This document shows, in pieces, positions 48,416-61,083 of a stretch of DNA of 64,000 nucleotides. Source of the stretch: Haemaphysalis longicornis (taxonomy: Eukaryota; Arthropoda; Arachnida; Ixodida; Ixodidae); contig CM023453.1 of NCBI GenBank assembly GCA_013339765.2, positions 32,644,468-32,708,467 on the forward strand, in the 5' to 3' direction. How positions within the stretch are numbered: position 1 is the first letter of the stretch; each line of letters opens with the position of its first letter. The notes beneath the pieces are model-generated. The model was given only the letters and a program-made list of their open reading frames with translations, searched no databases and had not been told where the DNA came from. The translations under genes and the position numbers were made by a program.

Positions 48416-49514
48416 TAGAGCACTGCACGGGCCCGGGCCGGCCCGAAAGCCCGGGCCCGACCCGTCCCGCGGGCCGGTCCGGGCCGCCCGAAGTCGATTA
48501 TTGGCTCAGTGCCATGGGCCCGGGCCGGGATGGGGTTCGACGCCATGGGCCCGGGCCGGGCTGGGGCTTGAATTCATGGCCCCGGCTATTAATAGTTCCG
48601 ACGTGAAGTGTAGAAAAGAGCATAAAATTGAATATTCTGAGTTTACTTTTACGTGCTTCTTGATGTTAGTTGTACACATTGTTTTAAAAACATGTTTTGC
48701 TAGGTCTGATAGTCAGTATACTGTAATTTTATACACATATGTCATGTACTGCATACATGTTTTATATTTGGGTGTATAACGTATCAAAGATACGGTTACA
48801 AGAAATGCTCTAGCGGGGAAGGAATTAAGACACCCTGGAGCTGTACACCTATGTCTATGTACGTGTGTTTTACGATGTCGAACCAATCTAAATGCGGCTG
48901 CCATGGCTGAAAATCACACACGCGTGCCAGAGAAGCGCCGCCGCTTAACAACCACTGCAGGGAAAATATTTCAACGCACGGACGTACTCGTGTATTCAAA
49001 TGGGGAGCAAGAAATCTCAGCAATACCAACTTGTGACCGAGACAACCACGTGAAATTGCCAAGAGTCTGGTAATCAAAGGTGATGGTGCCTCTCGTTTAA
49101 GAATACGAGCTATTATTATCCCGATGTGGCGTGAACTGCAGACGGTGTAAGCTAAACTACGTGCACTTCTAAACCCTTATTTTTTGCGTTTCAATTCAGG
49201 ACGTGCTTGTAGACTAGATGCTCCATCTGATTTCCCGCTACGAAAACACTGGTCCAAATATAATAAACACATTTTCTTCAGCGTCTAAGACCGGGCCTGG
49301 TCACACACACGGCTCAAAAAGAAATGACCGCGGGCCCGGGCCGGGCCTGGGCTTGATACAGCGGGCCCGGGCCGGGCCCGGGGTAGGTTCACTTATAATT
49401 GCCCGGGCACGGGCCGGGGCCGGGCTCGGTGTCACGGGTCCGGGTCGGACTCGGGCTTCACAAAGCGGGCCCGGGCCGGGCTCGGGACTTAAATCAGGCC
49501 CGTGCAGTGCTCTA
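48416..49514. mobile_element. hAT-type non-autonomous transposon (1.1 kb)
   Basis: Perfect terminal inverted repeats: TAGAGCACTGCACGGGC at 48416 and its reverse complement ending at 49514. The flanking 8 bp are GCAACGAC (48408-48415) and GCAGCGAC (49515-49522), a 7-of-8 target duplication. An 8-bp duplication with YARNG-type ends is the hAT signature. Both subterminal regions are packed with GGGCCCGGGCC motifs (48428-48590 and 49330-49490), the likely transposase-binding repeats. The AT-rich middle encodes no recognised transposase, so the copy is non-autonomous. Confidence 0.88.
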
Positions 49515-50706
49515 GCAGCGACCACCGCGACCGGTATGAAAGCCGGGTCGTTGTACGTAGTACCCCAATGCGTTAGCCTCTGAGCAACAAAGGGAGGCAA
49601 GGGATGTTAAGCGCGGAAACAGTACGGTCTTGCAGTTGAAACCGAATTTTACTAAACCCGGTTCTGCTTCTTCCTCGATTTTACCAACAAATTCATACTC
49701 AACCCTAGTTTTCCACATGGCTTGATGTTTTGGGGAACTCGACGTCGCGAGGAAAACTGACCATCCGGCCCGATTTTGAGAAGCTTTTCGGAGGAAATCA
49801 GGTGAAAAATAGAAATAAAAATTACGTAATGGGACGTAGATTCATGCTACTGAGAAATAGAGCCCTCAGGTGGAAAACGCAAACCGCTAACTATCGAAGA
49901 ATAGGTAGGGGCCAAATGACGTCTCGAATGCTACATGGCAAAAAGCGTTAAGAAAGCAATCATCCCCACGGGACGCTTCAAGACACGGCCCTTGGGCACG
50001 AGCCTTATACGCGAAGCAAATAAGCTCACTTCTCCTCAATAGAAATTAGTATTTTAATTATAGTGGGTAGGTCTTAGCGATTTTTTCCCACACCCCGCGC
50101 ACTATCTTTGGATTACGTGAGGGGACAGCTGTGGCAATTTTCCTCGGCAAAACAAATACGGCTCCGTCCGGGCGACGGCATCTTTGAAGCCGAAGTGCGT
50201 TTCCACTCAGACGGCACTTTTATGCTTCCGAGTGTTATGCGACGTGGGCTCCTAAAAAGGGTCGTTAAACTGCGCTATCAAGACCCTGACGCGGCGGCTT
50301 GCGCACGATCACTGCCGCGACCCCTGCGACGTTCGGCAACATCACAGGCCCGTATACCATATATGTGGGACACCATGTATGGGTCACAGCGGGCCCGCAT
50401 TTCCTTTCTGGGTCCTCGTCCGAAGCGGAAGGGCGGCAGTTGATCTGAAACCCGTTTACGGCGACCATTCACGCTACGGCCATGTAAAGTGATATTGGCT
50501 GGAAGATCGGAGGCATAGCGGCTCCTGCTCGTAAAATATGCTCTCCGGCCCCAAAACTGCTTCCGGTTAAGAAAAGAAAGGCACAGACGGTTTGGAACGG
50601 CAAACCATGGAATAGCGTACGAAAGCACCACACATTACTGCTTATAAAGCGTCATCAAATACACAATCCTGCAGGCATGTGCTTTGCTATGGGCATGCGA
50701 CACTTT

Positions 50707-50938
50707 GTTGATTGATTGAGGGTTTAACGCGCCGACGCAACGCAGGTGATAAGGCGCGCCGTAGTGGAGGGCTGCGGATTAATTTTGACCACCTGGGGAT
50801 CTTTGACCTGCGCCGAAATCTCGTACATACGGGCGTTCTCGCTTTTCGCCTCCATCAGAAAAGCCGCCGCCGCGGCCTGGAATCGAACCCGCGTCATCGA
50901 GCTCAGCAGCACAACGCCTGAGCCACCTGAGCGGGTAT
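50707..50938 (-). repeat. Ruka-like SINE
   Basis: Minus-strand copy with a short TGATTGATTG tail at 50707, body blocks in reverse and a head ending near 50938. Confidence 0.85.
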
Positions 50939-51032
50939 GTGACACTTTGTTGGGCTTCAGAGTGCGCAGACACGACTCAAACTACGGGCTCGGATTTCTT
51001 GTGGTTGAACCTCCTCTTGCTTCCGGTCAGAG

Positions 51033-51091
<59 letters not shown>

Positions 51092-51205
51092 CCAGTCGCC
51101 TGTGCGTGTGTGTGTGCGTGCGTGCGTGCGCGCGTGCGTGTGCGCGTGTGCGTGCGTCTGTGTGTGCGTGCGTCCGTGTGTGCGTGCGCGTGTGCGTGTG
51201 CGTGA
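51033..51205. repeat. (TGAT)n and (GTGC/GTGT)n microsatellites
   Basis: About 14 TGAT units, a short unique gap, then a GT/GC tract of about 100 bp. Confidence 0.95.
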
Positions 51206-51518
51206 CATAAATTGGTATGGGCCAGTCCTGAACCTTTCTCGATATTATGTGGCAAGGGCCTGTATTTTTGCCCTTAGTGGTTCCGGTCGAGGTGACGTGT
51301 TACGAAACGAAAGTACTGTAGAAAGCTTTATCACGACATAAAACGCACGTATAAAACACCAAAATTCCTTCTTACCGGCTAGAAAAATGTTTGTCAAGTG
51401 ATTATGGTTCTTGATACAGAGCTACTTTATTGACAAGCGATTTTTTTTTATTTTGATTAGTGCGGTAGAAGTCTCGCGCCCGCAAGCATGCACAAGAATT
51501 GAAATATTTCGTACTGCT

Positions 51519-51630
51519 AAAGCAAAAAACAAGAACTCCCGTCTGAACGATACTTCGGCGCACTTTCAAGATCCACGCGTAGCGTAGCTTAACCCACAGC
51601 CCTTCACGCAGCTTGCCTCAAGTCCCGGTG
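51519..51630 (+). repeat. Degenerate Ruka-like fragment
   Basis: CCCGTCTGAACGATACTTCGGCGCA, AAGATCC and GCCCTTCACGCAGCTTGCCTC follow the order of the Ruka body with many changes; head and tail absent. Confidence 0.5.
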
Positions 51631-51910
51631 GTTAATTTGTTGCGTGCAACCCTCATTTGAATTTCACAAAACAAAGTACAGTGTTATTTGAGGTCCAATA
51701 TGGTTGCGTTCGTTCAGGCTGTGGCGAAGGCTGGCCGCCGTACCAACAGACGTGATAGAAAAATCAAGTTTCGGTTGCATTTCACTATTCATGTTCATGT
51801 ATACCCAGCGTTGTACCTATCTGCTTAAACTGTCCCGCTACATGTAGGTAGCTGTTCCAGTTTGCGATAACGCCTTCTGCTTTATCCGTTCCTGCCTTCC
51901 CGGCACGCAG

Positions 51911-52053
51911 GAGCGTGCCGCCTGGCGTCGCCGAGATGCTGGGCCACCACCACATGGCGACGGCCAAGATGCCCAAGGTGCACCCGAGGCCGTCCCCCAT
52001 TCAGCAGCTGCTCCACGGCGTCGGCCACACGGGAGCGTACAAGACTGAAAAGG
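51911..52053 (+). CDS. Tbx1: T-box transcription factor, coding exon 7 (post-T-box tail)
   Basis: Completes Trp344 and encodes residues 345-391, then one base of the next codon. The sequence is His/Met/Pro-rich (GHHHMATAKMPK, then RPSPIQQLLHGVG) with no known domain; the tail of this family carries activation or repression functions but is poorly conserved. Support comes from the matched phase, the acceptor TTCCCGGCACGCAG (ending 51910), the donor G|GTAAGG at 52053/52054 and GC-rich third positions. The open frame does not stop before the donor, so the protein continues in an exon not identified here. Confidence 0.85.
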
Positions 52054-53380
52054 GTAAGGGAGGAGAGCACGCGGAAAGTGGTACGCGGGAAAGAGAGAAT
52101 GACCGGTGTGTATAAAAGAGGATGAAAATAGGGCAAATGGCAGACGAAGAGAGTGCTGGCAATCTGGACGCTCTCGGAAGTCGTCTGCAAAAAAGAATGG
52201 ACCTTTTCCCACGAGAGAGATATGGAGATCGAAGAGGTTAGCTCCAACCAAAAAAAAAAAAAAAAAAAAAAAAGAGCTCGCTACTTCAAACGTTGTAGCT
52301 ACAAAACAGATGTAGTGCCTGCCTTAATACATCACGAGGTAACACAAATCACATTAGAACTGACAACCTTTGAAAGATGCCGCGTGCGCTGAGTGATAAA
52401 TATGCTATTTACAACCTATGCACTCACATATAGCAATGGCGCCATAGTTTGTATGTACCTATAAGCACGGAACGTCACCAAGTAAACGTATAAGAATCTA
52501 TGTACAAAATCCAAAAAATTGCCTGGAAGTATATACGCAAATATTCATTTATATACAGTCCAACGCACAACTCTCATTCGTGTTGTTACACACGTGCAGG
52601 AGAGCGCATGCGCTTGCACTTGTGGCCATTAATTTTGCTGGATCACCCTGACCGGAGTATCTGCTTACGACGGGTGAGGTAGGTACGCAGGGTCCAACTC
52701 CAAACAAATTATTGTCGGGGTGTAAGGGCTGCTGCAAAAGCCCTAAGTCACCGGACTTACAATCACCGGCATTGGGAAAAGTATCGAACATCACCAAGAG
52801 CGCACCCAAGGTCATGTTCGTGCATGACGTTAAAAAGTGACGCGTGATGTACATTCCAAGCAAGCTTCCTAATTAAGCTATCACCATAGGCGCACCCAGT
52901 AATGAGCAATATACGACAAAGGCGTCACCGGCAACCGCACTAGTAGTAGCCACTAATTGTGCTTTTCGCATTCGCCCCTAGGTTCATTAAGCATTCTTCC
53001 CCGTGCAAACTTCGTCCACCTGCGATACCATGCGTAAAACGTCATCTTTATCCAATTCTTTAAACAAAAAAAGTTTGTGCGCGCGGACATTTCTTTTGCT
53101 TGAAGCGAAGCATAGATGACGTCCTGGGATAAAATAACACAAGATACACATGTATAAGGAGCCTCCAGACTTCCCTTCGTCAGGCGTTTTCAGTCACTAT
53201 ACCCTCAACAAGCGGGAAGGGTTGCTGTTTTGCGCTTTTTGATATTCAAAAAATTAAAATCACCTCACACTGTAGTTCGGCTTCGCAGGTCAGGCGTGTA
53301 GATCGGAATAAAGCCAGGTCATACGAGCCCGCACTTGCTGGAGGCATTCATAGCATCCATTAGGAAAGGCAGTTATATAT

Positions 53381-53489
<109 letters not shown>

Positions 53490-53555
53490 CAGAAACTACC
53501 GAAGTTGGGAATTAGCGAATAATGAGGAAGTATTCCTTCCAGCCGCTTCGTTATG

Positions 53556-54740
53556 CAGTTGAGCCCACTTATAGCGAACTCAAACCATCATGCTGAATTG
53601 GTTCGTAATATCCGAAGTTCATTATAGGAGTAATAAGCATTTTCTGCGCGCGAAAACCCGGTAGACATACGGCGGGCGCACTGACGCGGCCACGGACACC
53701 GCCTGGACGGCGCGCGGCGATATCAGGGCGCTGACTGCAGCCGTGAAGCGATGTTGACCACTCGCCAGTCAAAATAGAACTCCCGGCCCAAAAAGAAATT
53801 AGACAAGCGGAAAAGTAGCTCATGATATATGCATAAATGTCCTATGAATTGCAATTAGGCGTTGCGCTTCCTGGTCGACGGGGGGTCGACATTGATCTTG
53901 GAGCTCAGGAACCTTCTCTCTGTCTTTAAAATTGTAGAAACTGTCGACCTGGACAGATCGTACTCCTTAACCAGGTCACAGTTTTTTGCTCCCTGCATAA
54001 GATCATTCACCGTGTCCGAAGAGAACGACTGCTGACACTTCAGGGGCACTTGACGTGTTTCAGCTTCACGGCGCGCGTTTCAGGTTGCTTCCTTTTTTTT
54101 TTTGTTTCCACTTTTCTCTTGGCCGAAATGGAGAGGAAAGCGCGAGCGAGCATGAACGGGGACTTCCGAAATTCATGCGTAGCTAATTTTATGGCCCTAC
54201 AAATTCCTTATGCCTATTTGTCCGTTCGCAGACAAGCTGGAAGGGAGAAACGCATGTGTCTCACAGGTATTGGCACAGTGACAACACCAACTTCCTGCTA
54301 GTTTGCCGTCGTCTCCCGCATTTTCTCCGCTATCTCGCTTCACTCCTCTTCCGTCGAGTGCTCCCTCCGTCCACCTGCAGACGAAGTTTGGGGGAGGAGC
54401 AACACGAAACCACGACAATGACGTCCTTGTTGTGTTACATTTTCTTACTTTTGGTTTTATTTTGCTGGCTGCAATCAGTTTGTTAGAAAAAAGGTGATCG
54501 CCGCGCAGTTCAGTTGACGCTTCGCGTTCGCGGAAAGGCGATCAAGTGGCGACTGCAAACGCTAGCGTTTGGGCGATGGTCGATCGTTCGCTGTACCCGA
54601 GTTGCACCCTCGCGCCAGTTTGTTGTATCTGAAAGAAAATGACAATGTCTAAGTGCGTGCTGTGACGGACATTAAGCATTTGTTCATTGTAACCGAGTGT
54701 TCGTTATAACTGCGGCCGTTAAAAGTGGGCTTGAAGTCGG
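53556..54740 (-). mobile_element. Tigger/pogo-type DNA transposon remnant
   Basis: The left edge reads CAGTTGAGCCCACTTATAGCG, the style of Tigger/pogo ends (CAG, then a TATAAC-like stretch). The right part has GTTCGTTATAAC and AAGTGGGCTTGAAG, a decayed counterpart. On the minus strand 53855-54049 encodes 64 residues starting near the right part, with FSSDTVNDLMQG and DLSRSTVSTILK: the CENP-B/pogo N-terminal helix-turn-helix. The catalytic DDE domain is missing. Element limits on the right are approximate. Confidence 0.65.
53855..54049 (-). pseudogene. Transposase fragment, CENP-B/pogo-type HTH
   Basis: 64 codons ending in a stop; the first codon of the open frame is GTG, so the true start lies upstream in lost or shifted sequence. 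Residues of the two helices (AKNCDLVKEYDLSRSTVSTIL) fit the CENP-B-type DNA-binding domain used by pogo/Tigger transposases to bind their ends. There is no DDE region after it. It is a relic of the element around it. Confidence 0.65.
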
Positions 54741-57364
54741 CTTCACTAATATACACCGGTCTTTTTGAGGTCGGCTTCACTAATATACACAAATGCATTG
54801 CCGGAAAGACGTCTTCAAGGGCAATAAAGCAGATTTATTGAATATTCAGCTTTTAGGGCTTTCTGTTGAATACCTCCTTATGACCCCAGTGTTTCCCTGT
54901 GGTCTAGTTCGCTGTACCTGTGGAGCGGTGTACAGCGAATCCTCTTAAAGGAGGTCAGGAAGGAACAGTACAGGAAAAGCAGGAAAGTTAACCTGGGAAC
55001 TGTATGGTTGGCTATACCCTACACATGGGGATGGGAAATACGGGAATTTAAAGGGAGAGCCAGCCTCACTACTTCACACAAAATTACTGCTGAGAAGATT
55101 TATTTCCGGTTGCGATATAAGCAGCCCTATCAAGACATAAAGGCCCTGGAAGCCCCCCAAATAATAAATACCCACGGAAGAACCAATGTACACTTATGAA
55201 GAGCTATACACTGACTGACTGATATAGTTTAAATGTCAGCTTCAGTACAACACAGATACATTCTTGGAAGGCATTTTTCTGGGGGAGATGTGAGCATATA
55301 TAGCAAACGCTAAGCCTCCGGGAAGAGAAATAAACATTTATTTGAGCAAGAGGAACTTTAATCGCATATGGCGTAATGTATACAAAGTGCGTCGTCTCAC
55401 GTCCTAAAGACTGACTAACGGACTCACTGATGTGGGGGTGAGAGTAGGGTAGGAATACTTACGCATCAAATAAACTCATCCCAATTTAGAGCAGCTTATG
55501 ATTCAAATGCAATGCGATTACAGCTAGGCAGCAAACGGAAAGTGTATCTAACCTGCTCTAGACAGATATAGAGAGACGTAAACTTTATTTTTCCCCACCC
55601 ATGTGACCACTCACGCTCCCAGCACTTTAGTGTGACGGGGTAGACGAGGGCTGGGCACGACAGCAGTAATTGAGCGGGCGTCAGAGAGCGGTCCACATGT
55701 CCCGCCTGTGGGTTCTCAAGTAGAAGTGCGGTTTCAGTTCGGAAATAGATTGGTAGCTTGTTACGAAGCTAGAGAAGGCAAGTAAGCGTTTAGCTGCACC
55801 CTTTTAGCTGTTTAGCTGTCTATGGAGCGTACACCAGTAGACCGAGAGGCCAGAAACAAAATAACAACTCGCAATAATGCTATCTTTTGGGACATAATTT
55901 TCAGGAAAGCAAGTAATTACACATAATTTCCTTTGGTAGCGGCCAATTGGTGTTACAAGCGATATGACGACAACGGCATGTGCGCCAGTGGGTTATTTGG
56001 TGAACGTCTGTCTTAGATTCCTCGCCTGGCTCACGCACAAGCTAGCACTGCTTTTGAATGCGCGAGCAATCCCAGACAAGCCAAGCTTGGTGATGGCTAA
56101 GAGCGCGTGTTCCAAGCCCAGTTCTCGACGACGCGCCGCCGAGCCGGCGGTTTGCGTAAAAGAGCCCCCGCCGCCGCCGCCGGCAATGCACGTCTCGTGC
56201 GCTCACACGAGCGTCCCTAACGAGCTGCAGCTAGCGCCAGTGCCGTGGCTGATAAATCGAGTCCTCTGGATGCTGTCTCCCGAGCGCGCCCAGAGCCGTC
56301 CCTCTCGCTCTCTCCCTGTCCCCGCAAAGTGCTACCGCGCAGCCTATGATGAATAAGCCGCAGCGCTGCGAGAGCCACACTGACGCCGATTTCGCGGGGC
56401 GTCAACTGCTGCCGCTTTGTACTACACTGGGGCACCGACGCGTGTGCGGCTGCACGTGTGCTCCTGGAGGGGCGGTACTCTGGTTTCACATGTGCGGATG
56501 CGTGTCACCAGCTCGCAGCCAAGATGGGCGTGTTTCAGCTAATGAGCGACGGGTCTGCGCATGTAGCCGGGTCTGTATTGCCTATGAATATACATGGTGT
56601 AAAACGAATCGTGCGCGAAGCAGAACTCCTGGTTGGGTGTTATTGATATACGGTGCAGTTGGAAGCATATTTTAGGTTCAGCGGTGTACGCGAACGACAT
56701 TCGATAGCGCTGCTCTTAAGCGCTCGTTCGTGCATGTAGCGGCGTCGGTGTAACCGAGCGAACGATCTATGAGGTTGCATGTTGAACCGCAGCCCAAACG
56801 ACAAGACACAGGACGATAGCAAGAGGACGCACGAAGCGCTGACTTACAACTGGATTTCATTTTCTCCAACGGCACCAAATATAAACTAAATTGAAGAAAA
56901 CAAAACGTAAAAGAACACATTAAAACCGGCATGAAGAAACACAAAGCCAACCACCTAACTGTTCTGTCCATCGGCACGTGTCCAGTTAAGACAGTCTATC
57001 TCCTTGTTCGTGAGTGCAATTGAGGCTATACAGACGCAATTCTCACCCAGGCGTTCAATCTCAGCGGCCTCTATATAATTTCCCGAGTTAGCGTGTTCAC
57101 GTTTATGTCGATAACGCGGCAATCTTCAAACAGCGGCTCGCCCAAGCTTTCACGTTGCTAAGATCCATTAAGGACAGAGGAAGGTGCAGAGGAAGGACGC
57201 AAAGCAACTGGAGGATGAATACAGGTGAAGACAAACAGAGAGAGGTGAGGGAAGCGGAGGAGGGTACAGGGAAAGCATTATGAAGAAAGGGAAGGAGAAG
57301 CGTACAATTGTTGGTACCTTCCTTATTCCTTATGTGGAACAAGACACGAGCAAAAAATATACAA

Positions 57365-57603
57365 ACACACTCTCAAAAATGTTTACTGGAACATAAGTGG
57401 AACAGTAACTGGAACCGCCGACAGCGCATCCCCCCATTTATTCGGTTCCAGATAATAACCACAAACCTAAAGAAAACAAATGGACAGTTCCAGGTAAGAT
57501 CCACTTATATCTCTCGTTCCAGTTATTCTTCGTTTCGATCCTGATAAAAATATGTGGATCACCCTGTTTAACTGGAACTTAGATGGAACCAGATTAAGAG
57601 TGT
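57365..57603. repeat. TGGAAC/GTTCCA-rich repeat, possible MITE
   Basis: The hexamer TGGAAC or its complement occurs eight times in about 230 bp, in the order three direct, three inverted, two direct. The edges ACACTCTCAAAA and AGATTAAGAGTGT are loosely inverted. No target duplication was found. Confidence 0.4.
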
Positions 57604-57811
57604 ATGGTTACGGGGCTGGAATGGTAATAGTGGGAGGCTGGGTAGGTATTCGCCGTTATGGTAGCGCGGAGTGGAAGGCGACCCAGCGTGCTGCAACGGA
57701 ATTGTCGGTGGTACGCTGGCACGTAAGCACCGTAAGCTCATCCCCCCCCCCCCCCCCCTTACCTTGGCGGTAGGGCGGAAGGGGGGTGGGGGCTGTCGTT
57801 CAGTAGGGTGT

Positions 57812-58045
57812 TTCTTAAAGCGAAGCTTTTTATGCCGCACTGATGGCGGTTGATGTCGCGCCAGAACATGCTGCAGGAAAGCCAACTTTATGCCGTCAGT
57901 TTTCACAAAACGATGATGGTGATGAGCGGAGGCACAGCAAGCGCCTCAAGAAAAAAAAAAAAAAAAAGCTTCCCGACGTGGGAATCGAATCCGATTGTGT
58001 CATTCCGGCACGGCCGAAGCAGTTCCGCGATGTAACCATTTTTCT
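57812..58045 (-). repeat. Family-B SINE
   Basis: Minus-strand copy: tail TTAAAGCGAAGC at 57815, GGAAAGCCAACTTTA, an A-run at 57950, B-box-like GAATCGAATCC near 57980 and head near 58040. Confidence 0.75.
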
Positions 58046-58346
58046 CTTAAGAAAGCGGCTTTGATTTTTCTTCTGCTTTCTGTGTTCTGCCATGTTGTCA
58101 CCCGCTTCCGCTGACAATTAAGCTATTTCGCATAAAATTATTCTTTTTGTTCCTATTATTTTTATAGGTGTTTTATGAGGATAACTTCACTCTGCCTATA
58201 ACTTGTTAATTGTAATAAAAGATCTTTTCATCTCTTATTTCATTATGAAATGGTTGAAACAGAGTAGACGATAAGTCACTGACACGGTACTTTTTGTTTT
58301 CTCCGTGCTTCTTTTATGCCGTGGTTCGGCTTCACATCAGTGCGTA

Positions 58347-58600
58347 CCCGCCGCGGTGGCTCAGTGGCTAAGGCGTTGTGCTGCTGATACGAGGTCACGG
58401 GTTCGATTCCCGGCCGTGGCAGCCGCTTTTCTGATGGAGGCGGAAGGCGAAAACGCCCGTGTGTACGAGATTTCGGCGCACGTGAAAGATCTCCAGGTGG
58501 TCAAAATTAATCCGGAGCCCATCCACGACGGCGCACCTCATCGCCTGCGTTGCGTTGCCGCGTTAAACCCTACATCAATCAAATATATCAATCAATCAGT
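58347..58600 (+). repeat. Ruka-like SINE
   Basis: Full-length head (B box GGGTTCGATTCCC) and body, with a short interrupted CAAT tail to about 58600. Confidence 0.85.
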
Positions 58601-59549
58601 GCGTCCCTATACCGCACTGGTCAGTGCGTCCCCTTACTTAACCGTCGGCGGTGGCAGACGGACTGGCTGGACACAGTGGGCTATTTTGGCGAACAAAGAC
58701 CCAGAAGAGAGATGAAGCGAGCAAATCTCTTTCGGTCGTAAAAACGAATCTTTTCGCTTCGCTGCTTGACGCGTCTATTCTCGCGTGAAGTGGATCGACC
58801 CCCACCCCTCCTCCTCCTCCTCGCCCACTCTTCCATCCCGACCCCTTTACGGTGCCTCCGAAAGCGCGCAGCAGCAGCAACCGCAGAAGAAGCAGTCGCG
58901 ACTCGGAATGCTAACATTGGCACAGCGGCTGACTCCCCACGTAGCTCCTTCGCTTGGCCTCTCTTTCTTCGTGTGTTCTTTTTTCCTCCTCCTCCACGCG
59001 TCTTCCCCGCCGTGATGAATGTGTTCTGTTTTTGTAGGCCCGCTGGAGAAAGGGGAAGGGGGAAGCGTGCGCCGGAAGTGTGTACAGTTAATATCCGAGG
59101 CGAAAAAAAAAAATCCGAAAAGGTTAAGATGAGGAGAACACGAGAAGGTGGCATGAAGATGATGCAGCGACGCCGAGAGTGGCATGGACCGGTCATTACT
59201 TTAGAACCCGTTTCGAAGCCGTTACGTCGAGACCGTTATGGCCGTAATTTACGCCGCCATGCTTACTGCTCGAGAACGAAAGGGGCACTACGACGAAAGG
59301 GAAACCCACTAGCGGGCGCCCAAATGACGCCAGTGACAACAAGTGGGGCTGATCTCCATCTTCCTTCTTTCTCTCTCTCTCTCTCTGTCTGTCTTGCTTC
59401 GCTCGTTGTTTTTCTGAAGACAAACGCAAATGTCGAATTAAAATATTCTTTCTTGTTTCCTGCAATGCATCGCGTTTATAAATATTCAGAGAGACACTTA
59501 AAATCCCTTCCGTGAGTTATGTGCGAAAGCATATGTGTGGGTGGGTATG

Positions 59550-59840
59550 GTCGCGACGGAACCAGGTTCTATTCCTGCCACGGAAGCGTTTCTTTTTCTT
59601 GGGGAGCTTGATGCGACTTTGTGCCAACCCGATGTGTAAGTTTGCACCCCCTGCAGTGCGTTTCGGGCGTAATGACGGACGACACCAATGAGACGAACAC
59701 GTCACCAGTGGGTATAGAAAGCTTCGCTTATCATCATCATAGTTATTTAAAACCCATCGCGTAAAGTTGGCTTTCCTGCAGTGCGTTTTGCTCGGACATC
59801 GACACTGGCAGCGAGGCTTGGCTATTAGAAAGCTTAATTC
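59550..59840 (+). repeat. Two family-B SINE pieces in tandem
   Basis: The first runs from a B-box-like GGTTCTATTCC (59567) through GCAGTGCGTTT to AGAAAGCTTCGCTT (59729). The second starts at the CATC run (59731) and repeats GTAAAGTTGGCTTTCCTGCAG to AGAAAGCTTAATT. Either a partial duplication or one SINE inserted beside another. Confidence 0.65.
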
Positions 59841-60082
59841 CAACGACATTAAGTAAAGAATGCCACAGCTACCACTTCGAAAGTGGAAGCTGGGTCGAGC
59901 GGGATAAACTCATTAGCGTTTGTTTGCTGACGCCTAGCGTGACCGCAACAAATGAAAATGAACAGCAGTGAGCGGGTGGCCCTACCCCGGACCACCAAGC
60001 GGTCTTGCTCGAGCGGTATAGAACGACGGGTCTGCTCCCCTCTTCCTGTAACCACAACCAAAAGACAACCACCCAAGTCATA

Positions 60083-60084
<2 letters not shown>

Positions 60085-60118
<34 letters not shown>

Positions 60119-60212
60119 CAGCACACAAAAACAAAAAAATAAATATTATAATACTATAATCATATTTATTTTATATATATATTATCTATATATATATTCT
60201 ATATATATATAT
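60085..60212. repeat. (CT)n(CA)n and AT-rich simple repeats
   Basis: CT and CA dinucleotide runs (60085-60118) followed by TATA-rich sequence to about 60212. Confidence 0.9.
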
Positions 60213-61083
60213 TGTTACTGAATCAAGCAGAAGGGAGAAGGGGACGCTGCACATAGCTCCAGGGGATCCACGCCGACGACGATGAAGCAGTGTGTTGCAC
60301 GGGCTCGAGATCGAGCTGTCATGGCCGCTTGTACATAGTTCATCTACGTAAATACATCGCTGCTGCATCGTCCAAAAAGCGAAGCTGGAGGATTTCTTTC
60401 TTAGTAAGCACTGAAGAAGGACATGCCACCCGCATTGCATTGGGTTTGAATTTTTCGTTTAAATGTTCCGTCGTCGCTTTTCACTGTGGTAGTAGCAGTC
60501 ATCGCCATATCCATATATATCGTTGTCTTCCTCATGCATGACTGGCGGGCCCGTATCGTTTTGTCCGCAGGCTTTCACATCTATCCCAAAGTGAACGCGT
60601 TATTACGGGCTAGAACCCTCGGCAACCGGCCTTGCGAACTCTGCGGCTGTAGCGCGAGCTGTCTTGTGCTCTCCCCTTGAGGCGCGGGCACACGTGAACC
60701 GTTTTCTTGGTGTGTTTTGCGAGCGCCACGGGCAAGCCTGGACGACGCCGGGCGCCATCGTACGCTTGTTAAAGAGAGCGAACGCGGAGTAGTATGACCG
60801 GGGTTTTTATTGCGCCGGACACATTGAGCCAGCACATCAGCTCGTTATTAAAAGGGTAAATGCCGGTAAAAGCATTCTTTTCGTACCAATACTGGCTTTA
60901 ACGGCCAGCTGACTGCTTTTCCAAGCCTATCAAGAATTTGCCTGTAAATGGTGCACCTTCGCACAAAGGGTACTATGGCGGTGAAGCAAACATTAGTGTT
61001 AAAGCGAAGCATACTTCCATTATTCGCACCTCCGTATCTCTTCTGTGCAAGGTTCCAAGGATAATTTTTTGTGGATTCAACGA

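Larger units (their letters stand above)
47546..51910 (+). other. Tbx1: Intron 6 (4.4 kb)
   Basis: GTGAGT to TTCCCGGCACGCAG. Contains a Ruka-like SINE with a long CAAT/AATA tail (47617-48000), a hAT-type element (48416-49514), a minus-strand Ruka-like SINE (50707-50938), TGAT and GTGC arrays (51033-51205) and a degenerate Ruka fragment (51519-51630). Nothing identified in 49530-50700 or 51210-51510. Confidence 0.85.

Noticed and set aside
58766..59515. 249-codon plus-strand open frame as a stand-alone gene
   Set aside because: The frame runs through CT repeats and A-runs, has no recognised domain, and begins without context for a start. It is kept only as a weak exon candidate for the T-box gene.
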